Source: Conidiobolus incongruus B7586 (taxonomy: Eukaryota; Entomophthoromycota; Entomophthoromycetes; Entomophthorales; Conidiobolaceae). Taken from it: 26,220 bases of DNA. Below are positions 1 through 11,526 of the stretch, one piece after another (position 1 is the stretch's first letter; every line of letters begins with the position of its first letter). The notes under the pieces are model-generated. The model was given only the letters and a program-made list of their open reading frames with translations, was not told where the DNA came from and ran no database searches. The DNA is taken from positions 1 to 26,220 of the forward strand of contig JNEM01008542.1 in NCBI GenBank assembly GCA_000697335.1, given 5' to 3'. A program made the translations under genes and the position numbers.

Positions 1-1
1 T

Positions 2-1030
2 CCTTATTGGGATTGGACTAGAGACTCTCAAGCTCCTGAAAGAAGTCCAATCTTTGCCTTGAATAATATGGGTCCAAATGGTGGAGGAGGGAATGGTGGA
101 TGTATTGATCAAGGTACTTTTTCCGGATGGAGAGTACAAAGTGCAAATAATGGATGTGTCAGAAGATTCTTTTCAAATGGTAGAACCATTCCATCATGGA
201 CAGCTCCTGAGATTTTGGATAACTATTTGAATCAACAGCAAAGTTATGATAGGTTTAGACAAAGGATCGAAGGAACTGGTCATGCTTTAGTCCATGTTGG
301 GATTGGTGGTAACAATGGTGATATGAGCTTCATGTATTCAACCAACGATCCCATCTTTTGGCTTCATCATGCATTTATCGATTTGATTTGGTATGAATGG
401 CAACAGCGAAATCCTAATAGAGCTAATGACTATCCTACCAATCCAGATACTGCTAGATTAGCCACTTGGAATATCCCTGTTTCAACTACATTTAATACAC
501 AGAGTTCAGAATATTGTTATGTATATCCGAGATGGAATGTTAACGCTCCCTTTGTCAATCCTACTTCTATTCCAACCACTATTACAGCAACTACTACTGT
601 AACCACTACTCCTACAGCAACTGCTACCATTACTAGCGCGACTACTACCATATCATCTACCACAATAACTCGATCAACCACTGCGACGACTACAAGAACT
701 ACTACTACTAGAACAACCACTATAGCTCTTAGCCCAACACCTACCAACTGCCCAAGCGGCCTTCTCGGAATTATTTTCGGATGTCGCCGTAATCGTCGTG
801 CTCTCGATATTGCTTTGCTGATTCCACAAGTTGCCCAATTTCCTGGATTCGTTGGCCCCAACGACCGTAGTACCAGAGGTAAGGTCCGTGTACCAGCTCA
901 GGTACCCACATCATTCCTTCAAATGAATGGGATTGATATAACCACTGCTATGAATGATTATCTTGAATCAGCAATTATCGCTTGCAAACTTAATTTATTA
1001 TCTAACTTTAAACCTTTGGTCGATATATAA
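2..1030 (+). CDS. Secreted tyrosinase copy A, 5' end cut by window edge
   Basis: This is the C-terminal three quarters of a type-3 copper phenol oxidase. The reading frame is already open at base 2, where it encodes the PYWDW motif that follows CuA, so the true start and the CuA histidines lie outside the window. The ATG at 68-70 is an internal Met, not the start. Visible parts are the CuB site (GHALVH, then DPIFWLHHAFID), the SEYCYVYPRW motif that closes the core, a linker of about 62 residues rich in Thr, Ala and Ile, and a C-terminal region with CPSGLLGIIFGC followed by RRNRRALD. It ends in TAA at 1028-1030. Bases 1-405 are identical to the equivalent part of copy B, and bases 1-336 to B, C and D. 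The linker and 3' flank are unique. It is convergent with copy B. Family assignment is very secure; substrate is unknown. Confidence 0.95.
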   Translation, partial: PYWDWTRDSQAPERSPIFALNNMGPNGGGGNGGCIDQGTFSGWRVQSANNGCVRRFFSNGRTIPSWTAPEILDNYLNQQQSYDRFRQRIEGTGHALVHVGIGGNNGDMSFMYSTNDPIFWLHHAFIDLIWYEWQQRNPNRANDYPTNPDTARLATWNIPVSTTFNTQSSEYCYVYPRWNVNAPFVNPTSIPTTITATTTVTTTPTATATITSATTTISSTTITRSTTATTTRTTTTRTTTIALSPTPTNCPSGLLGIIFGCRRNRRALDIALLIPQVAQFPGFVGPNDRSTRGKVRVPAQVPTSFLQMNGIDITTAMNDYLESAIIACKLNLLSNFKPLVDI

Positions 1031-2911
1031 ACTTTATCTCTCCTGATCATCAGTGAATAATATTAAAAAATATAAATACAATATTTTGATTTATTTATTA
1101 GTTTATTATAATAAAGATATAATAACTATAATTTATTTTTTATTATTTATTTTATAATTAAAAAAAAAATTTTTAAATATTATTTGAAAATATTTATAGT
1201 CTAATTTATGATAAATATATATTTTTTAATATATAAATTTAAGTTTATCTATTTTAATTATATTGGATTGTATCATATTTATTATTAATAAATTAAAGAT
1301 TACAATTTGAAAAATATTCAATTTATGAAAATATTACAATAATTACTAAATTTGTTAGTAGATATTTTTGTGTTGTGTTTTATCATAAGATTTATAAATA
1401 AAGATGGTTGTTTGACAAGTACAGGTAGTATAATTTAGTAAATTATTTATTAATCTTGTATGTCTTAAAGCTTACTTACTCTTGAGACATTGTAGCAAAA
1501 TATCTAGAAAAAATAGAATCCTCTTTCTATTCTTTTCAATTCTGGATTTAAATAATTTATTCAGTGAGGGGCATAGGATTTGGATAAATTCTAATAAAAA
1601 CACTAAACAGCATCATTTTATTATGGATCAACAAATCCATTATAAATGGGAGGTAATATGCACTCAACTATTGAATCAAGACCAATGGGTATTTTCAAAA
1701 TACAATAATTGTACAGATTTAATTACAAATTATCTAATCAAGAAACTTGAAAATCATCATTTTTCAATCAGTCAAATATCATCATTGAATCAATATTAAT
1801 CGGCATTGATAAATAATTATATTATGTTATTTATTGTGATATAATCTTTTTAAATTGAAAAATAAATTAATTTGATTTTAAAATTATATCTTTTAATTAT
1901 TTCTAATCATTTTCTTCATTCTCTATTATAATCTTTATTAAATTATATACTCAGTTTGAGATTTTAAAGAATAATATCAATCAAATTCTATTTCTTTTAT
2001 TAAATATCTATTTATTATACCAATAATTTATATAAATTTTTTATATTACTTTCTTAATTCATCTATTGATTACTATTAATATTGAAATCCTGAAAATATA
2101 TTATTTATCATAATTGGAAAAAAATGAAATAATAATCATTAATTTTTTTGTAATTTTTGTAAATTGTTAATTAAAAATAATATGAATAAAATATAATTTA
2201 ATTTTGATATTCAATTAAATTTAATTAATAAATTTTATTAGTCATATATTATTATAATTATTAGAATTCAACTTAAGTAACTTTCTTTAGTCAAGAATAC
2301 TAAATAATTTAAATATATTAATGATTAAATAAGTTGTATAGTTTCACTTTGAATCACTTAAATTCATTATTCAATTCAATATATAAATTTTATTTTTGTA
2401 ATATATCTAATGAAAAAGTATTAAAAAAAGTTTTCAAAGTTTATAAATTGAGATTATTAGGTTTCCATTATTTACCTCTAATATAAGAGTCCAAAGCGAA
2501 ATAATAGTTTAAGAATATACTAATTGAGTAAAAACTATTAATGATCCAAGTAAAATATTAGCGATTTTTGTAATAATTGTAATTAAAAATTACCAATTTA
2601 TTTTAAATTTTTTTATTTAATTATAAGATTTTATTCTTATTATTATAAATTTTATTAAAATCAAAAATTTATATATAATATATATTATAATTAAACTATT
2701 AAAAATACTTTAATAATATTTGTTATAAAATATTCCAAGAAATAAAGAAATATTTTTTATTCAAAAAAAATAAACTGATAAAATATTATTATATTATTGA
2801 TTTAAATCTATATAGGTATATAATAAAGTAAAATTGAATTACATATCTTTTATTACAAAATAAATAAATGCTTACAATATTAATTAAATTAAGGAATATG
2901 AGTGAGTATAT
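1031..2911. other. AT-rich convergent spacer between A and B
   Basis: This spacer lies tail-to-tail between copies A and B and must hold both 3' UTRs and polyadenylation signals. The composition is so AT-rich that AATAAA-like strings are everywhere and cannot be assigned. A slightly less AT-rich patch at about 1470-1800 contains a weak ORF, listed separately. I see no other gene, RNA or repeat. Confidence 0.6.
1623..1799 (+). CDS. Doubtful small ORF of 58 codons, unidentified
   Basis: From the ATG at 1623 an open frame runs 58 codons to TAA at 1797-1799. The same frame is open further upstream to about 1482, roughly 105 codons in all, but without another ATG. A stop-free stretch this long is uncommon in DNA this AT-rich, and the local base composition is a little richer in G+C. 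The predicted peptide begins MDQQIHYKWEVIC and is Asn/Gln/Lys/Ile-rich, with no signal peptide, membrane segment or motif that I recognise. It may be a remnant of a gene or transposable element, or chance. It lies between the 3' ends of copies A and B, so it could also be transcribed as part of a long 3' UTR. No function is proposed. Confidence 0.15.
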   Translation: MDQQIHYKWEVICTQLLNQDQWVFSKYNNCTDLITNYLIKKLENHHFSISQISSLNQY

Positions 2912-4237
2912 TTACACACTCACTATAGGCTTGAAATCGGGTAACAAATTCAATTTGCATGCAATGATTGCAGATTCCAAGTAATCGTTCTGAGCAGTAG
3001 CAATGTCAATGCCATTCATTTGCAAGAAGGATTCGGGCACTTGTGCTGGAACACGGACCTTACCAACTGTAGTACGATCATCGGGACCGACGTATCCTGG
3101 GAAGTTCACAATCTGAGGGATTAGGCTGAAAATGTCGAGTGCTCGACGACTGCGGCGACATCCAAGAATAATTCCTAAGAAACCTTCTGGGCAGCTGGTT
3201 GGTGTTGGAGTAGGTGCACCGTCAATTGTTGTTGTGGTCCTTGTTGTAGTAGGTGACGGAATTGGTGATTGAGCCACAGTTGTTGTAGTCGGCTGTGAGG
3301 TTGGAGATGAATTGGCTGCAGTAGTAGTTGTTGAAGTTGCCATTGGGGCAGTGGTTGTTGGGGGAGTATTTGGATCCACAGGAGGAGCATTAACAGTCCA
3401 TCTCGGATATACATAACAATATTCTGAACTCTGTGTATTAAATGTAGTTGAAACTGGAATTCCCCAAGTAGCCAATCTGGTGGTAGATGGATTAGTAGGA
3501 TAGTCATTGGCTCTGCTAGGGTTACGTTGTTGCCATTCATACCAAATCAAATCGATAAATGCATGATGAAGCCAAAAGATGGGATCGTTGGTTGAATACA
3601 TGAAGCTCATATCACCATTGTTACCACCAATCCCAACATGGACTAAAGCATGACCAGTTCCTTCGATCCTTTGTCTAAACCTATCATAACTTTGCTGTTG
3701 ATTCAAATAGTTATCCAAAATCTCAGGAGCTGTCCATGATGGAATGGTTCTACCATTTGAAAAGAATCTTCTGACACATCCATTATTTGCACTTTGTACT
3801 CTCCATCCGGAAAAAGTACCTTGATCAATACATCCACCATTCCCTCCTCCACCATTTGGACCCATATTATTCAAGGCAAAGATTGGACTTCTTTCAGGAG
3901 CTTGAGAGTCTCTAGTCCAATCCCAATAAGGAAGCATGATAGATGGATCAATTGCTTGTAGTGCTTTTTCAAATTCTCTAATGAATTTTCTGTGCCATAC
4001 GAAGAAACCTGGAGAACCGTGAGCACCATTTCCAACAACACTATGAGTAGCTGTGAAATTAGCATATAAGTTATTTCCTTGTTGACTATTTAGTATTTTG
4101 ATAGCATTGTGGAAACGATCCTTTTCTGCTTGAGTTAAGCTGAGATAATTTGGACGGGTACGAATACCGTTAGGACAACCGGATTGAGAAACAACGGATG
4201 TAATAAACGAAAAGATAATCAAAGCAGTAAGCTTCAT
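2912..4237 (-). CDS. Secreted tyrosinase copy B (complete, 441 aa)
   Basis: An intact, intronless type-3 copper oxidase. Residues 1-17 form a signal peptide ending SVVSQ before Cys21. CuA ligands are His65, His73 and His82 (GAHGSPGFFVWHRKF), followed by PYWDWTRD at 103-110. CuB ligands are His196, His200 and His225 (DPIFWLHHAFID). The YCYVYPRW motif near 273-280 closes the core. A Thr/Pro/Ser linker (about 290-348) leads to CPEGFLGIILGC (349-360), RRSRRALD (361-368, a possible dibasic processing site) and a tail ending near Cys427. N60-F-T is a glycosylation sequon. The residue two before His73 is Gly, so the Cys-His thioether of many fungal tyrosinases is absent. The start is supported by the signal peptide and a TATA-like box 89 bp upstream. 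Plus-strand bases 3597-4014 match copy C exactly and 3528-3932 match copy A exactly. Expected activity is oxidation of phenols or catechols to quinones with O2, outside the cell. Confidence 0.97.
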   Translation of the reverse strand: MKLTALIIFSFITSVVSQSGCPNGIRTRPNYLSLTQAEKDRFHNAIKILNSQQGNNLYANFTATHSVVGNGAHGSPGFFVWHRKFIREFEKALQAIDPSIMLPYWDWTRDSQAPERSPIFALNNMGPNGGGGNGGCIDQGTFSGWRVQSANNGCVRRFFSNGRTIPSWTAPEILDNYLNQQQSYDRFRQRIEGTGHALVHVGIGGNNGDMSFMYSTNDPIFWLHHAFIDLIWYEWQQRNPSRANDYPTNPSTTRLATWGIPVSTTFNTQSSEYCYVYPRWTVNAPPVDPNTPPTTTAPMATSTTTTAANSSPTSQPTTTTVAQSPIPSPTTTRTTTTIDGAPTPTPTSCPEGFLGIILGCRRSRRALDIFSLIPQIVNFPGYVGPDDRTTVGKVRVPAQVPESFLQMNGIDIATAQNDYLESAIIACKLNLLPDFKPIVSV

Positions 4238-4325
4238 ATAATAAGATTTGAAATGTGAACAATTTGATAAAATATACTGATAAACTTTATTAAAACAATC
4301 ATTAGAACTAGTAAATCTAAGTCAG

Positions 4326-4544
4326 TATTTATATTCCGCAATATTTTACATAGTTGATTGAGATATTTCGAAACCATTGAATACTACAACTATTTGGAGA
4401 TTAGATAAATTAACATAACAGAAGTATAGCCTATATGAAATAAAAGGCTATTCAAATTGATCAAATCAAACTCCATTCCTTATTATTTGTACAATTTAGT
4501 TTCAGCTATAATTAAATTTCTGGGAACGGAATTTATATTTCCCC
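4326..4544 (-). promoter_or_regulatory. Putative promoter of tyrosinase copy B
   Basis: Reading towards the gene, three elements shared with the other copies appear. A distal GGGGAAATATAAATT lies at 4530-4544 (about 307 bp before the ATG), TCTCCAAATA at 4391-4400 (about 163 bp), and TATAAATA at 4326-4333 (about 89 bp). The order and spacing match copies C, D and E although the DNA between them is unrelated. The TATA role is established for eukaryotic genes in general; the roles of the other two elements are inference from recurrence. Confidence 0.5.
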
Positions 4545-5251
4545 TTAACTGTTTTAGATGTCATAGGAGTCAATTCCCGCTCCAAAGAATTCTTTCGAAT
4601 GATTTGGGAGAGTATATAATAATGTTGAATTTAATATGCTTTTAGGACATTCAAAAAAATATTTCATGAAATTATAATATAGGGATAAAAATACCATTAA
4701 AGAAATCGATATAATTTGATTATTCACTCTAAGATAATATATAAAGGATTGATAATTTTGATCAAATCTGAGCTCCTTTTTGTATCTTTGTGGAGATTGA
4801 TTAATAGATCAAATAATTATTTGTCAAAACAATTCATTCATTTTTGATTCTTTTGATTTAGAATAGAATTTGAACTAACATTTAACGATTATTTTATGTT
4901 AACAAAATTTATGTTATAACCATTGATTTTATATTTTTACAGTTTCTCTTATGTTAATTATTCTATCAACCATTAATTGTAGTTTACCTTATGCAATGGA
5001 ATTAATTAGAGTTTGAATTAAATATCCCTTATAATATTTTGTAAAGATACATTTAGATAAAATGCATTAATGTTTTTTAGTCAATTTATTTTATCACAAT
5101 TTAATTGGAGCAAAATAAACTGTCAAATCCAATTTTTATCAATTGGGAATTACTATTAATGGATAAATTTCATTTATCTTGTCATTCCTGGATCTGTAAA
5201 GTTTTTTATTAATAAATGCATTTTAAAAAATATGCAGATTGTCATATGTAC

Positions 5252-5275
5252 AATAATAATAATAATAATAATAAA
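5252..5275. repeat. (AAT)n microsatellite
   Basis: Seven to eight tandem AAT units are directly visible in the noncoding spacer upstream of copy B. Confidence 0.9.
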
Positions 5276-6164
5276 TATGTTTACAATATTTTGTTAAGTT
5301 TAAACGATTATCCAAATATTTTAAACTCTTTAACATCATAATAGTTAAAGGTCATTCATCAAGGAAATAAATACGATTATCAATATCTATTTTTATCATT
5401 ATTTGAATTTGATGGTAAATTATTTTTTTTCAAAATTCTAGCCAATTAAAAAATATTTAGATTAATTCAAGTATATACAAATAATTTGATACTTGTTAAT
5501 GTTAAATTGAAAAATTCTATATTATTTAAATTCAAGATTCTCAATTTATTTTTAAACATTGATATACATTTTCCTGTTAGATCAAATATATATAAGCTTT
5601 CTCAAAATACAGATTAAAATATTATTCAGTTTTAACAAGAAATATAATAATTAATATATTTAGTATTTGAATTCAAATTTCAAAAAAAATCTTTACTAAT
5701 TATTTTAATAATTTTGGTTATTGATATTTAATATAATTAATTTTTTATAGTTATCAGAAAACAAAATTACTAATTTAAAAATGTTATATCAAGAATTTTG
5801 AAAAAAAATGTAAATTTAATCATTCAATTTTGATCTCATATTAAGACAATTAAAATCTCTTTTATTTGAATGAGTGGAAGCTTTATTTTTAAAATTCAAT
5901 TTTTCAATTTTTTCAGATCATAAATTAAATATAGTTAAATTAGAATTTTCGATTAATAGAGCTAATAAAGTATTTTCTTTCTTATATATTTATGAATCAT
6001 CATCATTATAACAACTAAATTTGAATCAATGAATCAAGCCCTGATAAAATATAGTATAGGATATAACTATATATATCAAGTATATTCTATTGGTCTACAG
6101 TATTGTAATAATATCACCAATTATTGCTAACTATAGAATTGGAAAGTTAGCTCAAAAAAGTATT

Positions 6165-6196
6165 AATAAATAATAAATAATAAATAATAAATAAAT
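6165..6196. repeat. Short tandem repeat, unit TAAATAA
   Basis: About four head-to-tail copies of a 7-bp AT-only unit lie about 180 bp beyond the 3' end of copy C. Confidence 0.8.
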
Positions 6197-6326
6197 TATA
6201 TTAAATTATGATTATCAAAATATTAAGTCTATTATATAAAATTTATTAAAATATACTCTCTTTTTTTTTAAAAAAAATTTAATATAAAAAAATAGATAAA
6301 ATAGTTATTTTATTAAATAATTTTCA

Positions 6327-6344
6327 ATATATATATATATATAT
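6327..6344. repeat. (TA)n microsatellite
   Basis: An uninterrupted alternating A/T run of about 18 bases lies just downstream of the stop codon of copy C. Confidence 0.85.
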
Positions 6345-6371
6345 TTGTTAAAAATGCATTCTTTTTAAAGT

Positions 6372-7721
6372 TTACAAACTGATTAAAGGTTTGAAATTAG
6401 GCATCAAATTCAACTTACAAGCAATAATAGCGGATTCCAAATAATCATTCAAAGCGATAACAGGATCGATACCATTCATTTGTAAGAATGAACTGGGAAC
6501 TTGGGCAGGTACACGAATCTTACCAACTGTAGTACGGTCATTGGGTCCTACAAAACCAGGGAATTGGGAGACTTGAGGAACAAGTGCTGCAATGTCGAGT
6601 GCACGACGATTCAGACGACATCCAATGATTACTCCTAAAGGGCCTTCCGGACATTGAAATGGTGGCATGGTAAATGTGGGGAAAGAAAAGGTTGTAGTTG
6701 TCCTGGTGGTGGTTATAGCTGGCTGGTTAATTGTGGTTGTAGTTGTAGTTGCGATTGTGGTTGTGGTTGATGTAGTTGTTGTTAAAACAGATGTAGTGGT
6801 TGTAGTGGTTGTAGTTGAAGTAGGTGTTGCGCTAGTTGTGGTTGGAGTGCTAGTTGGATCAACTGGAGGAGCGTTGACAGTCCATCTCGGATATACATAA
6901 CAATATTCTGAACTCTGTGTATTAAATGTAGTTGAAACTGGAATATTCCAAGTAGCTAATCTAGTAGTATCTGGATTAGTAGGATAGTCATTGGCTCTGC
7001 TAGGGTTACGTTGTTGCCATTCATACCAAATCAAATCGATAAATGCATGATGTAACCAGAAAATTGGATCGTTTGTAGAGTACATGAAGCTCATATCACC
7101 ATTGTTACCACCAATCCCAACATGGACTAAAGCATGACCAGTTCCTTCGATCCTTTGTCTAAACCTATCATAACTTTGCTGTTGATTCAAATAGTTATCC
7201 AAAATCTCAGGAGCTGTCCATGATGGAATGGTTCTACCATTTGAAAAGAATCTTCTGACACATCCATTATTTGCACTTTGTACTCTCCATCCGGAAAAAG
7301 TACCTTGATCAATACATCCACCATTCCCTCCTCCACCATTTGGACCCATATTATTCAAGGCAAAGATTGGACTTCTTTCAGGAGCTTGAGAGTCTCTAGT
7401 CCAATCCCAATAAGGAAGCATGATAGATGGATCAATTGCTTGTAGTGCTTTTTCAAATTCTCTAATGAATTTTCTGTGCCATACGAAGAAACCTGGAGTA
7501 CCATGAGCTCCACTTCCAACAGCATAGTGAGTAGCTGTGAAATTAGCATACAAGTTATTTCCTTGTTGGCTGTTCAAAGTTTTTATGGCATTATGGAATC
7601 GATCTTTTTCAGCTTGACTCAAACTCAAATAATTAGGACGAGTTCTGATACCATTTGGACATCCTGTTTGAGCAATAGCTGATGCAATAAATGTCGAAAT
7701 AATCAAAGCAGTAAATTTCAT
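6372..7721 (-). CDS. Secreted tyrosinase copy C (complete, 449 aa)
   Basis: An intact single-ORF paralogue of copy B with the same core numbering. It has signal peptide residues 1-17 (ending SAIAQ), CuA His65, His73 and His82 in a GAHGTPGFFVWHRKF context, PYWDWTRD, CuB His196, His200 and His225, and the YCYVYPRW motif. The linker is the longest of the set (about 67 residues, mostly Thr, encoded by ACT/ACA-type repeats). The C-terminal region starts CPEGPLGVIIGC and continues RLNRRALD, so one of the two Arg pairs of copy B is lost but the conserved Arg-Arg-Ala remains. Plus-strand bases 6980-7675 are identical to the inverted copy D across 696 bp, while the signal peptides, linkers and flanks differ. 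It is divergent from D across 5.5 kb and tandem with B. Expected role is extracellular phenol or catechol oxidation. Confidence 0.97.
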   Translation of the reverse strand: MKFTALIISTFIASAIAQTGCPNGIRTRPNYLSLSQAEKDRFHNAIKTLNSQQGNNLYANFTATHYAVGSGAHGTPGFFVWHRKFIREFEKALQAIDPSIMLPYWDWTRDSQAPERSPIFALNNMGPNGGGGNGGCIDQGTFSGWRVQSANNGCVRRFFSNGRTIPSWTAPEILDNYLNQQQSYDRFRQRIEGTGHALVHVGIGGNNGDMSFMYSTNDPIFWLHHAFIDLIWYEWQQRNPSRANDYPTNPDTTRLATWNIPVSTTFNTQSSEYCYVYPRWTVNAPPVDPTSTPTTTSATPTSTTTTTTTTSVLTTTTSTTTTIATTTTTTINQPAITTTRTTTTFSFPTFTMPPFQCPEGPLGVIIGCRLNRRALDIAALVPQVSQFPGFVGPNDRTTVGKIRVPAQVPSSFLQMNGIDPVIALNDYLESAIIACKLNLMPNFKPLISL

Positions 7722-7811
7722 TTTACTAGCTCTTAAATTTGAATTCTAATAAAAATATATAATTTTTAAATTAAATATAATTAATAAAGACTTTCTAAAT
7801 AACTTGACAGG

Positions 7812-8004
7812 TATTTATACATAAACTAATAAATAAAGGAGTAAAATATTATAAGGTCATAAAATAGCATTGTTTGGGGGAGTTTGAACATTAACACAAA
7901 CAAATTCAAATAGATTATCTTTTTATTGTTATTCCTAAAATATTGAAAATTCTCTGTTATTTGTAAAAATACTCATAAGAATTTGTATGAAATTTATATT
8001 TCCC
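7812..8004 (-). promoter_or_regulatory. Putative promoter of tyrosinase copy C
   Basis: On the gene's strand, GGGAAATATAAATT lies at 7991-8004 (about 283 bp before the ATG), ACTCCCCCAAACA at 7871-7883 (about 159 bp) and TATAAATA at 7812-7819 (about 91 bp). The distal element shares 14 consecutive bases with copies B and D. The TATA neighbourhood also resembles that of B (TATAAATACTG in B, TATAAATACCTG in C). Function is inferred from conservation among paralogues only. Confidence 0.5.
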
Positions 8005-9540
8005 TGAAATGTTTCAAATTTCTTGAGATTCAAATTAGAATAAAATGGAGAAAGGATTGAAAGCTGTTGAAAAAAAATATTGGAGTTTGTTATAACTGAT
8101 CGTGTAAAATTTTGCAGCTAATTTTGAAATATTTATAATCAAATAATATGAATTATATTTGATTTAATTTTCAATATTTATACAACTAACAGATCTTACT
8201 ATTAAATTTATTCCTTTAGTGTATTGAAATTGCAAATAGTTGATTAATACAATAATTTAATATTTATTAAATAATATAATCATTTCTATTTGAATTTTTG
8301 AAATAAATATTTATGGTCAAAAGCTTAAAGTAAAATATTTAAAAATTTAAAATTAAAAAAAATATATTTATCATATCATAAAAATAAATTATATATTAGA
8401 TTTATTTTGTGTTATGTCCATTAAGTTATTTTGAATCTTTTTAGAAAAAACATATTTGTAATATATTTGGTTAATTAATATAATAATTTTATTTCTATAA
8501 ATTGATTTCTTGATATTAAAAATATTCAAAAGTTAATTATTAAAAATAAAAATTTAAAACAGTATATTGAAATATTTGAGGAGAGAGAGGTAAATTTGAT
8601 TTAAAATTGATATAAGACAATTAATTTAAAATATAATTCAATATAATATTACTTAATTGCCACTAATATTTCCTCAGTCCAATATTCAAAATATTCATGA
8701 CTATTAATAATTAATATCAAATACAATGACTTATTTAGTGTATAATTTGAAATTTATTATATTTTTTTAATCAATTGAAATTCTTAAAATTCAAATTTCT
8801 CAAATTTTCAATCCAAAAATGTCCATAAATTATTATCATATAGATAAACATAATATTTATTAGTTATTTCATAATATAACTTTATTTGGTCACTAAACTT
8901 GGCAAGAGTTCCATATTGTTAAATATTTAGTATGAATATAAAGAATATTATATTGATATATCAGTATATTAAGAAAAATTTTTGATAGAAAATCAAAGTT
9001 GATCTTTAATAAAAATACTTATGATGTTAAATATTTAGCAATTATTAATATTTTATATTCAAAAGTTTCAATTAGTTCAAATATTTTTATTTTGGATTAT
9101 GAAATCTTTCTAATATTTCATTTTTTATTATAGTTTGATATAATGAATAAAACAGCTGTATTTCTATATTTTTTATTAAAATATATAATATTTTGATAAT
9201 TTTTATTTTAAAAACTTAAATTATAAAATATTGTCCAATTAAAGCAAGATCGTAACTTTCAAATATATAATATATAATTTGAACTTCAATATAATGAAAA
9301 AATAATCGCATTATTTTATGAAATTTCAATCTTATTATATTTAGACAATAGGAGTATAAAATCATCTACTTTTTATATAAACTTTTATATTTATTAGTAT
9401 TATCATTATATTCATTCTTAAAAGAATATTAGATATATTATAATCTTTTATGTTAATGTTTCCAATATCAAAATATAAAAAAAATGGCTAAACCTAATAT
9501 TTTTCAAAATCATTATAATTAAATTTATAATTGATATAAA

Positions 9541-9995
9541 ATACTAGACACAGGATGGGGAATAAACTAGTTGATTACTCAAGAAACTAAAATTACTAAT
9601 CTGAATCAAAAAGTTATATTGGTGAACACCCACTTCATGAGCTGGCTAATTCTGTTACTTTACACCAGTGAACTGTTCCTGTCCTCAAGGGTCAACAATA
9701 GTATCTGATACAAGGTTCATGTGTCAACTAATAAACATCATATAATTATCTTCATTCCAAATGCACTCCCCTAAGATTTTCTCTTTATGCTTATTAAATG
9801 TATTGAGTTGAAACGAGTGAGATATTTACTTTTTTAACAGAATCGAATTTACAGTAAGCTATTTTCATCTTATTTGGTGATACCCATTAATCTCACCTAA
9901 CTTTGTAGTAACCTATTGTTTACCATTGATGATTCCCCATTTAAGTTCTAAAAGTCTATTTCCTACCACATCTATGGTTGTCACATATTACAAAG
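9541..9995. other. G+C-richer island of unknown origin
   Basis: About 450 bp stands out from its surroundings by containing many more C and G residues. It has no long open frame on either strand and no motif I recognise. It is probably a decayed insertion or gene remnant. I looked for terminal repeats and flanking duplications that would mark a transposon or solo terminal repeat and could not establish any. Confidence 0.35.
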
Positions 9996-10550
9996 CCAAA
10001 TAAATAATTTTTTAAAACAAATAAATTATAATTAATAAAAATAAATTTAATATTCTAAATATCTTGTAATTTATAATAAAAACTTTATTTATAATATATA
10101 AAAGAAAATAATATCCAAGAATATCAAACTTTCAAATAATTTTAAGTTTATAATACCTTAATTGATATTAAATATAATTTATAAATTTTAATTTATATTA
10201 GTCAAATTATAATAAGAATTGTAAAATTTTATAAGAATAAATATTTAATGTTTAGTTGAGAATTATATTGCAAAATATTTATTGACTAATTAACTCAGAA
10301 TGCAAAGCATTTTTCCGAGTATATATTGTTGGAAATCCTATTATTTAATAAATTAAATTTAATATAGTTGAATAGAATGAGAATAATATATTTTAAACTA
10401 TGAATATACCAAATAGAAGAATTTCCGAATACTTAATCAAATTACTACCAAAATATATTCAATTACTTATCCCCTATTTGATTCCAAATATTTTTTCACT
10501 TGAGTTCGGAACTTTAGTCTTATAGGAATATTTCAGTATATATTAATCAA

Positions 10551-10566
10551 TATTATTAATTATTTT

Positions 10567-10602
<36 letters not shown>

Positions 10603-10618
10603 AAAATAGTTAATATTA
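10551..10618. repeat. 68-bp AT palindrome with (TA)n core
   Basis: Bases 10561-10608 form a perfect inverted repeat: arms TATTTTCAAA and TTTGAAAATA around about 28 bases of alternating TA. Pairing extends to 10551-10618 with two mismatches. It can form a hairpin or cruciform and lies almost midway between the divergent genes C and D. The flanking intergenic DNA is not itself a large palindrome. Confidence 0.9.
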
Positions 10619-11526
10619 AGAAATATTATATCTTCCTTAATTAATTTATTACTATGAATTGCAAACATATATTGTTCTAATTTTAACTTTTATTTACTGG
10701 AAGAATCAATATTTACATAGCTCAAATCCAATTAATAAAATTATCAAATCAATTCTGATTATTGTAACTAATTAAACCGATAACTTTTCAATATTATTTC
10801 AAAATTTGACAAAATAAGATTATATATGCCATATAATATAGGTTAAGAAAAAGCTAATTTTAATAAATTTCATTTTCTTTAATAGTTTTATATGAGTTCT
10901 ATGAACCAATATTATTTATTGAAATTTTCTAAAATTAAAAAATAATTGACAAATTAATTGGTTAATTCGGAAGGAATATAAATTTTACCGATGTAATTGT
11001 ATTTGGATTGATATTAAACAAAAAACTGTTTATTTTAACTGAAACACTTTTTTGGCCATAATTGCTCAAATCATATGCCAAGAAACCAGATTAGTAATGG
11101 TATATAGAATAGTTTATATTGACTATGAATATAGTATTTCATATTTACATAAATGCTCATTATAACCATTTCTGAAAATTGTGCATTAAATCCATATTAA
11201 TTTGAGTTGTGGCGGAATCCTTTCTAAAATTACGAATTTATTTAAAGCATAATCGTTTTTATATCTATATATTAATTAAAAACTATACTCGAGTCATAAA
11301 TTTTTTATAAATTAAATTTATATATATTCATTGTCATGGTTCACTTAGTAATTTTTGGTATTAATTATTGAATTAATTTTATATAAAATGATTATTATTA
11401 TCCATCTAATCAATCCCTTGTTAATAATTCATGTAATTAGAAATATCCAAAAATTTAATAAAAAGTAATCAAAATTTGAAATTAAAATATTAGTATTTTT
11501 CATTTCAGAAGCAGTTATATATAAAA

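Larger units (their letters stand above)
4238..6371. other. AT-rich spacer between tandem copies B and C
   Basis: The part nearest B is its promoter region, annotated separately. The rest is AT-rich DNA with simple repeats: (AAT)n at 5252-5275, a TAAATAA-type repeat at 6165-6196 and (TA)n at 6327-6344. A 62-codon open stretch at 4457-4645 begins only with TTG and overlaps the promoter elements of B, so I do not treat it as a gene. I see no RNA gene. Confidence 0.6.

Noticed and set aside
517-861. Antisense open frame over the linker of copy A, giving a Val-rich hydrophobic peptide (similar ones at 6667-6900 and 14061-14372)
   Set aside because: The (ACN)n codons of the Thr linker read as GTN (Val) runs on the other strand. 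These are mirror images of the real genes, not membrane proteins.
4457-4645. 62-codon open stretch upstream of copy B
   Set aside because: It starts only with TTG, has no recognisable motif and overlaps the proposed distal promoter element of copy B.
9541-9995. Possible solo long terminal repeat or other transposon remnant
   Set aside because: The G+C-richer patch is real, but I could not find paired termini, a flanking target duplication or a recognisable element sequence.
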